From contig NW_020289981.1 in the NCBI RefSeq assembly GCF_003144245.1, positions 1-64,000 on the forward strand: a stretch of DNA of 64,000 bases, in the 5' to 3' direction. Below the pieces are notes generated by a model. That model saw nothing but the letters and a program-made list of their open reading frames with translations, searched no databases and was not told the DNA's origin. The position numbers and the translations under genes were made by a program. Origin of the DNA: Jaminaea rosea (lineage: Eukaryota > Basidiomycota > Exobasidiomycetes > Microstromatales). This document shows, in pieces, positions 35,023-46,355 of this stretch (position 1 is the first letter of the stretch; the number at the start of each line of letters is the position of its first letter).

Positions 35023-35493
35023 ATGTCTTTGGCTCGTAGGAGGGTGGTCAGCGATCAAGGCGCTGCGTGAGTGCGGGGGATCGCGGTGCGCGCCCTTGAG
35101 GATCGAGATGCTGGGTGGTTCGACTCCCTTCTGGGCTCGGACTGCTGGGCAATCGGCGATGGAGGTTGGGCGGCTGCGTGGCGACACTGGCCTTCCTCGA
35201 GCGTACGCAACAAAGCCCTCGAGCTTCGACTTCCTCTTCTACGGCATCAACGGTGCGCACCCCTCGGACAGCTTAAGGAGGCAAACCAAGTCTGCATACG
35301 GCGCCAATGGGCAAGATCACTCGGAGGTCATGGTTCTGCAGCGCTTCGCCTTCGCCACGCTCGAGCTCTTGCCGCGCTTCGCAATCAACATCGTCGAGTG
35401 AGTATCTCTTCCCCGCCCATCTAGCCGTACAGACGCTCATTGATCGTCTACCCGCTCGTTGCTCGTAGAACGCTCCTTACTGGTAGAAGTTGA
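35023..35493 (+). CDS. Hypothetical protein, uncertain model
   Basis: Three possible exons (35023-35066, 35101-35397, 35469-35493) give 121 residues, starting MSLARRRVVSDQGAA. The middle exon is the best supported and contains SFDFLFYGINGAHPSD and VMVLQRFAFATLELLPRFAI. An alternative last acceptor near 35430 would lengthen the C-terminus by some residues and end at the same stop. The first intron is only 34 bp, shorter than any other here, which weakens the join. No family is recognised. Further stretches with coding look follow (LITVAPRHRRLLASIA near 35790), but they do not join in frame, so this may be part of a decayed or misannotated larger gene. Confidence 0.3.
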
Positions 35494-36429
35494 GCCTCAC
35501 GTCGCCGTGTTGATCAAGACGCGCTTCGAGGTCAGGAGCAGCAAGATGGATGCTACTTCTTCCCTCTGCAGACGGGTGAGTGCGGCATGTCGTTGAGCTT
35601 GGCGAGCGCAGAGCTGACCCACATCAGCTCCTCGACTACGTAGCAGGTCAAGGCTGAGGCGCTCAAGGCTCCCCCGGATGGTCGAGCTCCGTGGCACTCG
35701 GCATTGACTACGGTGAGCACCAACGCTTCGCCACGAGCACACCGCCTCCAGCACGTAGGCTGACCTCTCCCACCTTCCCTCTCGCAGCTCATCACCGTCG
35801 CACCACGGCATCGCCGCTTGCTAGCTTCCATAGCTCGCGCGCAGCCCATCGGCATGCCACCAGCCAATGAGGGTACGCTCAACGCCAGGGCCAAGCACGA
35901 CACCGAGGAGAACAGCTCGTCCATGCTGGTCGTGAGTGGCGCACACGCACGTCAGGCTCCGCGCACGCTGCATTCTCATCCTGACTTGCACACTTTCTCG
36001 CCTCCCAGGCCTCGCTCTCGATGTCAAGGTCAAGGTCAAGGTCAAGATCACGGTCAAGGTCACCGTCACCATCAAGGTCACCGTCACCGTCACCGTCAAC
36101 GTCAAGGCCACGTCACCTGCTTTGTCGCAGTGCACGCACCATGGTCATACGCAGCACGCAGCACGCAGCACACAGCACCACGCCAGCTACAGTGCTCAGC
36201 TCACGGCGGCACGCACGCTCCATAGTGCGCTCGTCACCACCTCCACGCCATCTCACCTGGAGGAGGAGGGGAGTCACTGCGCTCGGCACGGAGCAAGTTG
36301 TGGCTCAAGTCTGGGGCGAAGGACAGAGGCGCTGCTGTGCTCCTCCTTCTCCCCTCTCTCCCCACGTCGTCTCCTCTGCTCCCCTGCTGCTCCCGCCTAC
36401 CCCTACACACGTCGAGAGAATTCTCAGAA
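35494..36429. other. Region with coding-like fragments and simple repeats
   Basis: Splice-like signals and short open segments on the plus strand (about 35655-35711, 35788-35932, 36010-36200) could be exons of an unrecognised gene, but I could not build a consistent frame from the upstream start. The right part is repetitive. No confident gene is called. Confidence 0.3.
36019..36112 (+). repeat. Imperfect TCAAGG/TCACCG hexamer repeat
   Basis: About fifteen imperfect units of tcaagg, tcaccg or close variants run in tandem. In one frame they would code Ser-Arg and Ser-Pro dipeptides, in another Val-Lys and Val-Thr. With no supported gene around it, I treat it as a simple repeat. Confidence 0.75.
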
Positions 36430-38253
36430 ATGAAGACCACTCAGCAGAAGACGACTCTAGACGGATGGTTCAAGAAGCCTTCCTCCGTCGCGCCCTCGTC
36501 CCACACCAAGAGCCCATTGAGCGCTGCTACCGCGCACGCTCCTCAGCCTGCTCACACCGCATCATCTTCTTCATCTTCTGGCGCACCTCCCATCGTCGCC
36601 TCTTCTCCTTCTGGCTCTACCTTCTGCACTCCATCTATTGCCTCCACTCAAGCCGCTCAAGCCTCTCCGTCATCGTCCCTCGCCCAGGCGGCATCTTGCT
36701 TCTCGGCAGCAGGTCCAACCTCTTCCAAGGCTTCACCTTCTCAAGTTGGCTCCTCCTCCAACAATGCCTTATGCCTTTAGGTCTTCTGCTGCCGCCATTC
36801 CGCCCTCTACCGTCGCCACCTCGTCCTCGCCCGCCCCAAAAGAGGACGGCCCTTCAAGCAGCCCGGGGCGGTGGAGAAGCGGCAGAAAGGCAAACACACT
36901 GCTGCCGACGCTAGCACCGAGAGCCTGATCAGCGGGTGGGGACTAGTGGAGGAAGGGGAGAGGCCAGCAGCGAAGAAGGTCGTGGACTTGCCTCTCGTCT
37001 GGAGCGCAGAGCACGCGCACATGCTGCAGTGGGCGCACCGAGGCAGCGAGCCCTTCCTCAAGCGTCTCGAGAACCTTGGGGTTAGTCATGCAGTCTACAA
37101 GGAATACTGCAAACTGCAGTTGGACTTGCAGGTGGCATACGACGCGTGGGCAGTACTGAGGGGGGACTTGGACGAGGAGACACTGAGGGAGAGGTGTCAG
37201 CCTTTGGTGAAGCTGGAGCAGCTTCAGAGTGTCGTGGGCAGCATGAAAACCTTCCACTGCCTGCACACCTACCGCCAGTGGACCAAGCTGAACAGGGACA
37301 AATGGGCAGAGGACTTCGTCAAGGTCATCGTTCTCAAGGGCAAGGATCAAAACTCTCTCGCACTCCACATCAATCATCTTGAGCAACTCCCCAGTCACGC
37401 TACTATCAAGTCCTTCATTCTCGCCATCAAATCGAACGACCTCGCCATCCTCGCACCTCAATCTCACATCGCCTGGCCCCTCTTCACTCTTCGGCCTCCA
37501 TATCGCACTGTATTCAGCGTCGGCGATGGCACCTCAATCGAGGAGCACGTCAAGGATTCTATCGCAAAGGCCGCGGACCTACGTTCGGCCATCGTGGCAA
37601 CGGGCGACGTAGCAGCCTCAATCCTCCGCAAGAAGTACCCCTCGCAGCTGCTTACCGCCTTACTGCACGTTCTCCTTAGCGGCGACCGCATCAAGCTGAG
37701 CAACGTCCACCAGCTCGAGGAGAGCCAGCTGATGGCAATTCTATGCGGTCCGTTCGCCCGCTCCGTTGGAGTCATCACGGCCACCACCTTCAACAAGAAG
37801 GACTTGCTCGACAATGAGCACCTGGTGACCATGAAGGAGGGCGGAGAGAGGATCACCGCGCAGGTGGCAAGATGGGAGGCGGAGCATCCTGAAGCGGCGA
37901 GGGAGCGCTTTGAGAGGCTCCAGGGGCGCCCAATGAGGAAGGCGCAGTACATCGAGCAGAAGGTCATGGGCTGTGCCCAGAGGCACGTGATGGAGGGCAA
38001 GAACGGCATCATTCCGGCAGAGAAGTTGGGGGACTTCGATGCCATCAAGAAGGTGCTACGGCCCTTCATCCACAGCAAGTGTGCAGAGGGCTGCACTTGC
38101 TACATTTGCAAGACCCCACTGACCTTCATCAAGGTCTACATCGGTCTCAACGCCTCCCCTCCCCCAGGCCCAAGCACACTCCCGCCGACGCCGCCGCCAC
38201 CGCCACCACCGAGAAGGCCAAGAAGAGGAACAAGAAGCACACGGCCCCGGTGA
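36430..38253 (+). CDS. Unrecognised protein with PIP-like N-terminus, possibly damaged
   Basis: The start MKTTQQKTTLDGWFKKP is followed by a Ser/Ala/Pro-rich stretch. An in-frame TAG at 36778-36780 must be removed: a 69-bp intron (36712-36780, acceptor ctttag) keeps the frame but its donor is weak. The rest is a long clean frame to 38253 with a helical body (HTYRQWTKLNRDKWAEDFVK, DVAASILRKKYPSQLLTALL) and a Cys cluster KCAEGCTCYICK near the end. KTTLDGWF resembles a PCNA-interacting box but has Lys in place of the usual Gln. The last 30 residues are Pro/Arg-rich and look like a frame running past a missed splice or a frameshift. No family is recognised. It could be a lineage-specific gene or a decaying copy. 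Confidence 0.42.
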
Positions 38254-38898
38254 TTTGCCCCGCCAACATGTGGGTTGATGCCATCCGCCCACGCAAGGAT
38301 GGCTTCAGCTACGCGGAGTAGGATGAGGAGGGGTAGCGATGGGAGGTTTGCGACTGGAACATCGGGCTGGTGAGTCGGTCGAGCAAGCTGACACGATACC
38401 CGCACGTCGTACTCAAATCGTCCTTCCCGCCTCTGCTCCACACAGGGCTGCGTCGCGTGCCACCTGGGAAAGGAGGGTTACCCGGTTGCGAACGCCATGC
38501 TGCTGGTGGAGGTCATCGCCCCCACCACGCCAGAGTTGGATGCGGCGGGGGAGTGGATGGTAGTGAGGGACCGAGGCTTCACAGCCTGGTCCCGTGCTGA
38601 CTTGACACTCTTTGGGTAAGTAGCAGAGCAAGAGGAAGCGGATGATCTTGGTGGCTGACTGTCACGCACCCGCTTCGTACGCACCAGGGCGTTCTGCCGC
38701 GCCCACATCCGCTCAATGTTGAAGCGCGAGGAGGAGGGGGGACACAAGGTGCTCTTCAAGACGTGGGAAGAGCTGGCGGAGGCCCTTGGCGGAGGGAGGA
38801 CGAGAGATAGCAGTTTCCGTAGATCTTTTAACGGGCAGCGCTATGTATCTCGAAACATCGTAGCGACACCTTATGTGCTTAACATAAGATCAGCTTAG
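38254..38898 (+). pseudogene. Coding-like 3' fragments, likely continuation of the preceding locus
   Basis: A second frame (about 38170-38323) reads HTAPVICPANMWVDAIRPRK and ends at TAG. A second in-frame stop follows, then WEVCDWNIGL up to a GTGAGT donor at about 38370. This joins at 38446 to a segment with GCVACHLGKEGYPVANAM and AGEWMVVRDRGFTAWSR, which splices at 38616/38688 to AFCRAHIRSMLKREEEGG and a stop at 38898. The splice phases of the last three pieces agree. With the two stops and the change of frame after 38150, this looks like the broken 3' end of the same gene; a sequencing or assembly error is the other explanation. Confidence 0.35.
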
Positions 38899-39369
38899 CT
38901 AGCGAAATGAAACTTCACTTTCACGCACCGTCGATATCAGCTACAGTACCATCACGTACGAGGCGAAATGCAGAGACTTGCGAGCGAGCGACGAGCACGA
39001 CTTGGTTGACAAAAGTGAAGTCGGGATCAATGTCAAGCATTCATCAGGTGCGAAGCGAAGTCGCACGGCCGAACGAGTAGAGCAGCCATCTGCTGGTCAG
39101 CGAGACCACGCAGGGCGCCACCGACGAGCGAGCGGGCCTCACCTGACCCGCTGCCTTCCCTCCTCGGCTGCTTTGTGCACGAACGCTAGCGACTAACGAC
39201 AAAGCTCGAGTGGCTCGCCCAAAGACTCAGAGTGAAAGAATAACATATCGAGTCAGATCAACAAGACAGTACAACATAGACCGCCACCGCATTCTCTCTC
39301 GTCACTCGCCCTGCTCCATCCTTCCCCCTCCTCCTGCCCTCATCACGCGAAGCCACGGCTTCCACTTCC
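38899..39369. other. Intergenic region, convergent
   Basis: This lies between the broken locus and the 3' end of the transporter gene. No gene is visible. Confidence 0.5.
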
Positions 39370-41849
39370 TCAGACTACCTCCTCATTACGGCGCGAGTTC
39401 TTCTCCGGAGCAAGCGCAGCTCCCACAGTGGGCGAGTCGAACTGGAGAAGCGGCTCCGGCTTGGGCGTGTCGCGCTGCCAGAGGAGCCACCTCTTGGTCC
39501 AGTAGGGGGTGTCCTTGGTGACTACGTGGTTGATGAAGTCGCCGTGCGAGACGGAGAAGACATTGTCGAGCTCCTCGAGGGTGAGACACTGGTGGGAAAA
39601 CGGGGCGGGACGTAACGGATGAGATGAGTTGGGGGCCGAGCAACGAAGTCAGCGGTCAGGCGACAAAGGTAGGACTAGCACGACTTGCTCACCTTGGTTT
39701 CTGGCACGAGCAGGTAGATCATCCCAAAGGCCATTAGGTTCAGACCAGCATAGAAGCCGAAGACACCAGCAGGGGTGAAGACAGCAAGCATTCGTGGCAA
39801 GGTGATGCTGAGGACGGCCGCCCAGAAGAGGCAGGTGGATACGGCCCAAGCCATGCCTTGCTCACGCTGGGCGAGGGGGAAGACTTCGGCCGAGTACGTG
39901 AAGGGTACAGGTCCTTCTCCAGGGCTCTGTGAGGGGTGCGAAAGAGGGAGGAAGTGAGTTGAGGCGCAGGGGTAGCGGTGTTTCAATCCCACTCACGTAG
40001 AAGGCGGCGAAGACGTAGATGAAGGTGGCAACTACGGCAAGACGGGCAGTCGATCCATCGGGCAACAAGGTGCCCATGCCGGCAATGAGAAGACTCCAGC
40101 ACATGTTCGGGAAAGTAAAGAGGAGCAGAGCTCGGCGTCCATAGGTGTCGATGGTGTACAGTGCTGGAACGCAGAAGACCCAGTTGATGGCGCCAAAACC
40201 CAAAGATGCGTAGAGTGCTTGACGATCCGTGAATCCAGATTGTGCAAACAACGTACTGCTATAGAAAGCGATGATATTGATCTTACGTAATCAGGGTATG
40301 AGGGGGTATCAGCGTTTGCAGGAGTAGTTGTAACATTCGTAGCTACTCACTCCGCACATCTGCTGAGCCAGCATCACGGTACCCGACGCGACGGTCGCAC
40401 GACGGACGCGCGGAATGGTGAAGAGCTCCAAGAATCGCTTGACGTACGTCTCTCCACGGATGACCTTGCTCTCTTCGACAAATAGAGTATGGATGTAGTA
40501 GAGGTCGCGAGCAGCCTGCACCGGGTTGTGGCGCAACTTGAGCAACGAGCGGAAGGCTGACTCGTAACGACCCTTCTTGATGAGCCAACGCGGGGACTCG
40601 GGACAGAAGTAGATACCCAGTGCAAGCGGTAGAGCGGGGATGAAGGCTGATCCGAGTTGCAGGCGCCAGGCAATGCGTCCCTGAGTCGTGAGCGTGAGGG
40701 GATCAGAGAATGAATAAAGGTCAGTGGCTCGTGCGTGGGAAGGGATAGTCGCCGCAAAGTCGCCGAGCACCGTCGGCCCACGTGGCCTTGACTAGCGTCT
40801 CTGGGCTGGGCGGCGAGCTGATCCCGCCCGGCTCCTTTGCTTCGTTTCCTCGTCCGTCTCCCACCTCTCGCGCCCACTCACAGTGTCTGCGACAATGACG
40901 TTGGCGCAAAGTCCCAAAAAGATACCAGCTGCCGTCCAGAGCTGCCATCCGAGAACGAGAGCGCCTCTGATCGGAGCGGGCGAGTTCTCAGCAGCAAAGA
41001 CGGGCACCGTAGCTCCCTTTGCGCCCATCCCCAACCCCAGAATGAGGCGAACAACGAAGAGAGTCTCCCAAGAGTGGGTGAAACCAGATGCGATGGGTGT
41101 TGCGATGAGAACGAGTGCGGTGACGAAGATGGTTCCTCGTCGGCCGAGGTAGTTGTTGAGCGGGTCGGAGAGCCAGGCGCCAACGAGGGCAGAGGAGATG
41201 TAGGGCGCAGCGTTGACGAGACCTACGATCCATTCGTTGTGTTCGTGGTTGGGCGCGTCGGAGTCGATGGGGATGCCAAACTCGTCGGGGAAGGACAGAT
41301 TGGCGCCGTTGGAGCCAGTCTGATCCCAGCCTGGCGTGCGAGCGAGACGATCAGTCAGCGTCGAGCTTGCCTTCTCATCGCATGCTCTCTCGGCGCTTAC
41401 CCTGCGTGGCAGCACCGATACTGCAGGTGAAGATGGTCAGGTAGAGGAGGAAAGGATGCGACCACTTGTGCGCGACCTCGTAGGCCAACGCATCCTTCTC
41501 GTCGCGGCTGAGCTCGTCCATGTTCTCAAAGTTGGCGGGATTTTGCGCAACGAGAGCGCCGCGCTTGAGGAGATCGACGTCTGACTCGAGACCCTTGGCG
41601 GTAGCGAAGGCTTCGACTTGGTTGAACAGCTCTGCCTTGGTGAGGTGGGCGAGGGGATTGACGATCTTGCCCTGCCAGGGTGCGCGAGGAGGTGGCACGC
41701 GGTCAGTCAACGTCCACGTCACGCAATCGTGCGCACAGTCTCACCTCCTTGTGGGCTGCTTCGAAAACGGGCGTCGTCTCGAGCTGGTCATTGGCATCGC
41801 GAGTGACGGCCTCGACGCTACTCTTCTTTTCGTCGTCGTGAGCAGACAT
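39370..41849 (-). CDS. MFS sugar/polyol transporter
   Basis: Seven exons (41849-41745, 41671-41401, 41330-40882, 40680-40351, 40281-39997, 39926-39693, 39588-39370) give 630 residues. Sugar-porter signatures are present: [17 protein letters not shown] after TM2, [89 protein letters not shown] and the closing VPETK. Twelve membrane spans are expected at the plasma membrane. A cytosolic N-terminus of about 120 residues includes a block ([31 protein letters not shown]) seen in fungal inositol/polyol-type carriers; the exact substrate cannot be read. A TATA box lies about 70 bp upstream, in keeping with an inducible gene. Confidence 0.88.
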
Positions 41850-42797
41850 GTTGGACGAGAGTACGGGGGGCGAGCAGAAGTTGAGGAGAGGGGCGAGCAA
41901 CCGCATGAGGCGGGCTGCTATTTATCGTTATTCTCAAAGTAGCTCGCGAGCTTGTCTCTCCAATGCAGCATGCAGGCGTCTCAGCGTGGTGCCCCGCGCA
42001 ACCGCTTTCCAAGGAGATGTGCAGGACAAGTAGCGCTACTCTGCGCTAGGCTGGTGGGAGTCGACGAGCGTGAGCAGGAACAGTCGACTGCAGGGCCCGA
42101 TGCAACCCCGCGTCGCCCCCTCTGCTTTGCTGCCTCGCCCTCGCCCGCCAAGCCTGCAGCTGGCAGGCGCGCGGGGGCTCAATATACGGCGAGTTCAGCG
42201 AGTTGAGCGGGCGCGGGGTTGCAAGGCGACTTGGGGTCGTCTGACCGAGACGAGAGCCTTGACGTGACACGACCTGACTTGGGCTGTAGCGCTACGAGGG
42301 CGGCGCGAAGGTGTGGCAATGAACCCAATCGCAGCGCTGCACAACAAGACCAGAGTCGACGGTGTTCAATGTCTCTCGTTGAGAGGGCATCAGGCGGGCG
42401 ATCAAGTCATCGCAGAGTCAGCGCAGCGGCGACGCAGGCTGATTGTAATCAGCTCCAGATGAGCTTGAAACCCAAGCCACCCCGTGGTCTTCGAGCTGGA
42501 CGGCATAGCAACTCTCGCCCAACTTTCCCACCTGCCCCACATCATTCTGGTCCGATGCCGCGGTCATCCTCCGCGCTGTCTCGAATGGCGTGACACGAGC
42601 CTACGTCAACAGCTCATCATTGGTGCTGGTCTCTCGCTGCCTCGGCTCTCTGCCGCGATCTGTCAGCCCATCGTGTCACGCCTTGCCCTCAGCTTAAAAC
42701 GCGCGCGCCCTCACACCGTCTGCTTCATATCAATGCTATTTCAGATACAGCGCCCCTCATGGGACCAGCGTGGACACCGCAGCCCCACGCAAACCTC
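41850..42797. other. Intergenic region with transporter promoter
   Basis: This holds the promoter of the transporter (minus strand) at its left end and 3' sequence of the small secreted gene at its right end. No gene is supported between them. Confidence 0.45.
41918..41926 (-). promoter_or_regulatory. TATA box of the transporter gene
   Basis: On the minus strand the sequence reads GATAAATAG, about 70 bp before the start codon. It is the clearest TATA-like element in the window. Confidence 0.5.
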
Positions 42798-43182
42798 TCA
42801 CATCTGTGCGCTCGCACCCTGGGCAGCCCAGGCAGGCGTCTGCTGGAACGCCGGGCTGACAGCCTGCGGCGGAGGCGGAGGAATATCGCTCTGCGACGAC
42901 GAAGAACCTCCCCCTCCGAGCATGCCGACGAAGGGAAGCATCTGCATCAGGCCGCCGCCCTGTGTGAAGGGAGGGGGGGCAAGGGTTGTTGAGCGGGGTA
43001 TGCCACAAAGGGAGAGAGACGACGCGTCGACTTACCATGCCTCCTCCGCGGCCACCGCCGCCCATCTTGGCAAAGCCGCCCAGCCTGCGAGCTTCGAGGG
43101 AGATTTGCTCGTCGACAGAAACAGGCGCCGCGAGGCTAGCCGTTGCGAGGGTGGCGAGGGTGATAAAGAGTGTGAAGCGCAT
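42798..43182 (-). CDS. Small secreted Gly-rich protein with a dibasic site
   Basis: Two exons (43182-43036, 42959-42798) join in phase 0 to give 102 residues. A clear signal peptide (MRFTLFITLATLATASLAAP) is followed by a short propeptide-like stretch SVDEQISLEARR and then a Gly/Met-rich core (GGFAKMGGGGRGGGM, LMQMLPFVGMLGGGG). The C-terminus is Pro/Gln/Ala-rich. No cysteine occurs in the mature part. The RR after LEA could be a Kex2 cleavage site, which would release a peptide of about 69 residues. No family is recognised; a wall, surface or effector role is only inference. Confidence 0.65.
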
Positions 43183-44985
43183 GGCGAGCTAGGTGAGGAT
43201 GATGATCTGACCAGCAGAGGGTTGCTTGAAGCGTGACGACCTGACCAGCAGTGTCGTGAGGGTATCGATGTCGGAGTGAGGAGAGAAAGAAGTGGAAGGA
43301 GTGAGCCTCCTTTTGAAGAGGCGGCCTCGATGTGAGGCGCGCCCGGGTCGAAGCGAGGGTCCGGCGATCCGGTGCAGCCGGCCCTCCGCTCGGCGGTTGG
43401 AGCCTCGAGCCTGCCTAGCGTCGCGTAGCTTCTTTCTGTCCGATACAACGCTACCACTCGCGCCGACGAGAAGACCTCGAGAAGTTTGTCAGGACGCAGA
43501 GGACAATGAGAGCGGGCATGGGCTTCTGCGGCCGTCTTCCGCCGGAGCTAGGAAGCAACGCCCTCCATCCTCGGTGCTCTTGCCTCGGAGCGGGTGGACG
43601 CCCGCGCGCACTTTGCGGCCCACCGCTAGTCAAGACGGCGTTCGTCAGGAATCAGACTTGCGCTCGTCGAGCTGAAGCAATTGCTACTGTGCGATGCACC
43701 TGATGCGTGCCTGACTTGAAGCGGAACGGCTCGTCGTGCTGTGCCTGATGTTGCCGCCGCCGTGCCTAACGGTCGCCGCCCATCAATTTCGACGATCAAC
43801 ATCTGCCACCGGCGAGGATACCAGGACGCGGCGATGGATAGTAGGCGCGACACTTTATGGATGCCACACGCAATCTGTATCAGCCAATGACCCTCACACG
43901 GGTGATCAAATTTGATCGAACAGCGAGGGCGATCTGGAGGGCCACGCACTCTCGCAATGTCTTTTCGCTGCCCTGGCGTGGACTCACTCACTTCGTCGTC
44001 ATGAATACTGTAGTCTGCGACGAGCACAACGTCAGCGGCAGCGTAGAGACCGAACATAACTATTGGCACGACGAAGTAGGCGATCCCACGTCATCATGGA
44101 TGTAATGGGTGCCACGCACTCGGCGCCGGGCCGTACTTACTAAGTGAACAGCCGTAATGTCGACTAGTGACAAAGCAACGGTGCACAACAGCGGGCTGAG
44201 TTCGTGGCAAGCCAGAGGCCGCTTGTTGTGCACGAGCACAAAGATACCTCACGTAGGACTCTCGCGAGAAGTTTTCAGGAGCTCCAAGATCAAGTGGACG
44301 CTCGAACAGCCTGGAACAGCTCGACCGTGACCGCAGCAGCGTCATCTCGACCGGTCCGTGCGCAGTCCTCACGCTCATCGACGACGGCTGATCGCGGCCG
44401 AAGTCCATCCGGACGCAAGGAAGCAAGGGCACTCGCACGTGCACAGCCGCGTCGTAGCTGGCCGCGAACGACGGCGCCTCAACGCCCTCGCAAACGAGCG
44501 AGCTCCGTTCCGTGGCATACTACGCCCACCTGGCCACAAGCAGCAGCGGACGTCCATGGAGATCGATTCCCCGTTGCCCACCACGAAAAGGCAACTCCCA
44601 GCTCCCTTCGCCCCGCCTCCATCCCCCTACTCCAAGCTCGTCAGCTTACACCGCCTCTCTCTCTTTCGCCTCTTAACCCTCGGGCTCTGGCTGATACCAA
44701 CTTGTGCCGGGGTGCTTTGGCCGTGAGCGTGGCACGGTGCCGAGCAGATCGGCAGGGCTGACCGCCATCGCGCGTGCGAGCGATTGACGAGGTCATGTTG
44801 CAGAAGAAAGCTGAGATCGATTACCAAGGAATGATCCAATGTCGTGACAAGGCAGTGCGGTAGCTTTCAAACTCGTCTGATCTGACCACGGTTTGTGTTT
44901 TGCATGGACGCCTATCACCAACGAGACAGGAGTCATCGCATGCTCGACCTCAAGATCGCCTCATGCCGTCACACTTTACTCGCAC
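43183..44985. other. Gene-poor region, no supported gene
   Basis: Scattered frames show hints only: a minus-strand segment near 44000-44070 (FGLYAAADVVLVADYSIHDD) and a plus-strand segment near 44555-44726 with a hydrophobic end (FRLLTLGLWLIPTCAGVLW). Neither joins convincing exons. Both could be remnants of membrane-protein genes. Confidence 0.35.
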
Positions 44986-45405
44986 TCAGCCCCTCCTCAA
45001 TCCTGCAAGTTCTCGGTGTTCCGTACCGCGCACGCACCCTATCCCCTCCCCACCACACCCATCCCCCTCTCGCTTCCCACTGAAGGGCTCTTTCTCTTCG
45101 CCAAGCTCCAAGCGCACCCCCGTAGCCCCACCTTGCAGCGTGTCCGGACCCCCCTTCTTCGTCCCATTACGATGCTGCGCCCCGCAGGCGATGATGTAGT
45201 ACTCGCAAGCCATCTTGACCAGGCGATGCGGGCGAGCGCGGATGGTGAGACCAAGACCACCGTCGAGTTGGTGATTGGCTCTGCCCCCTGCAGGCAGGGC
45301 GAGGACGACGTTGAGCAGGCCGGGAAGTAGGGCGAGGCCGCAGAGCAGGACCGCCAGAGGTAGAGCGAGGCCGGTAGATGGGGAGGACGTGAAGTGGTAG
45401 CGCAT
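44986..45405 (-). CDS. Small secreted protein, function unknown
   Basis: A single exon of 139 residues starts MRYHFTSSPSTGLALP. Residues 12-38 are a strong hydrophobic signal (LALPLAVLLCGLALLPGLLN) with a likely cleavage after VLALPA. The mature part is about 100 residues, basic, with five cysteines (CEYYIIACG, DGCGGEGIGC). No family is recognised. The signal peptide is the main support; the C-terminal half is low-complexity, so the exact end is less sure. Confidence 0.45.
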   Translation of the reverse strand: MRYHFTSSPSTGLALPLAVLLCGLALLPGLLNVVLALPAGGRANHQLDGGLGLTIRARPHRLVKMACEYYIIACGAQHRNGTKKGGPDTLQGGATGVRLELGEEKEPFSGKREGDGCGGEGIGCVRGTEHRELAGLRRG

Positions 45406-46355
45406 CCTATAGCGGGGAGAGAGCAGGGTGGTCTATCAGTCGAAGCGTGTACAACGTCGTCCCTCGAGGCGCTCACTTTGATGCTGCTGGACAATCAGGA
45501 GAGTTCACTCTACGACGTGGTAAATGGGAGAAAGAAGCGAAGATAGAGCGTTGGCAGGCTGGTATGGACTGGCGAGCAACGAGTCAATGCTCGATGCCTC
45601 AGTCATGATCTTCAGGTCATCATCTTATTGTTGGGGGCGGGGCGTCGTCATCGAGGCGCCACATTGTCGCCTATGGGGCGACTGCGGTTGCGGGGCTGAT
45701 GCAAACGCTGGAGGGGCGTCACTTTTCATCCATTCAAATTGCGGGTCCCTAGATGGGTGCAGGCTGAGATCCTGGGTCGTCCTGGCGATATGATGAGGCT
45801 GATCGAGGGAAGCAAGGCGCCTAGGCTTGCGCCCCGACCTGCGGTCATCGACGGCTTCCCAGCGAGCAATGAGCCGCCGCCGACAGCGGGGCCTTTTGGT
45901 TCCTTGACCCTCAACGACATCATCGTCGCCGCGCTCGAGCGGCCCAAACGCCTCGTTCTCATGCTAGCTCCTCGACCCGCATCCCTGGGAGTCGAGGCGG
46001 TAAGAGAGGATCAAGCTACTACATCGCGCTGCAGCCCTTGCGCAGACCAGTGGTAGCGATAGCAAGTTTCAGTCGGCCGATAGACGTCGACATGGACCCG
46101 GACCCTCTTGCAGTAATTGGCAGTGGGGCCTGCGATGAGGGAGTTGAGAAGCGAACAAGCCCACAACGCCCATCGCTGCACGCACGCCTCTTTCACTTTC
46201 ACGTCCCGATGGCGCGCATCATGCCTCCACTCGAGGAAAAATACCCCGCATCACGTCGAGGTTGTCCGCGACTCGACGTCTAGTCTAAAATACCATACTG
46301 GCCTTGCAAAGCTGCGAGCACCCCATTCTCTTCCTATCAGTCGCGCAACACCACC
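45406..46355. other. Intergenic region, no supported gene
   Basis: A short plus-strand frame (about 45790-46022) reads GSLTLNDIIVAALERPKRLV but lacks a good start and splice sites. The right end holds the promoter of the hydrolase gene. Confidence 0.4.

Noticed and set aside
35469-36200. A six- or seven-exon gene continuing from 35023 through the Ser-Arg repeat
   Set aside because: The join after 35397 does not keep the frame of the next open piece when bases are counted, so the long model fails.
36021-36914. Plus-strand Ser-Arg repeat frame of 297 residues, looking like an SR protein
   Set aside because: It has no RNA-binding domain, starts inside a simple repeat and overlaps the better start MKTTQQKTTLDGWF in another frame.
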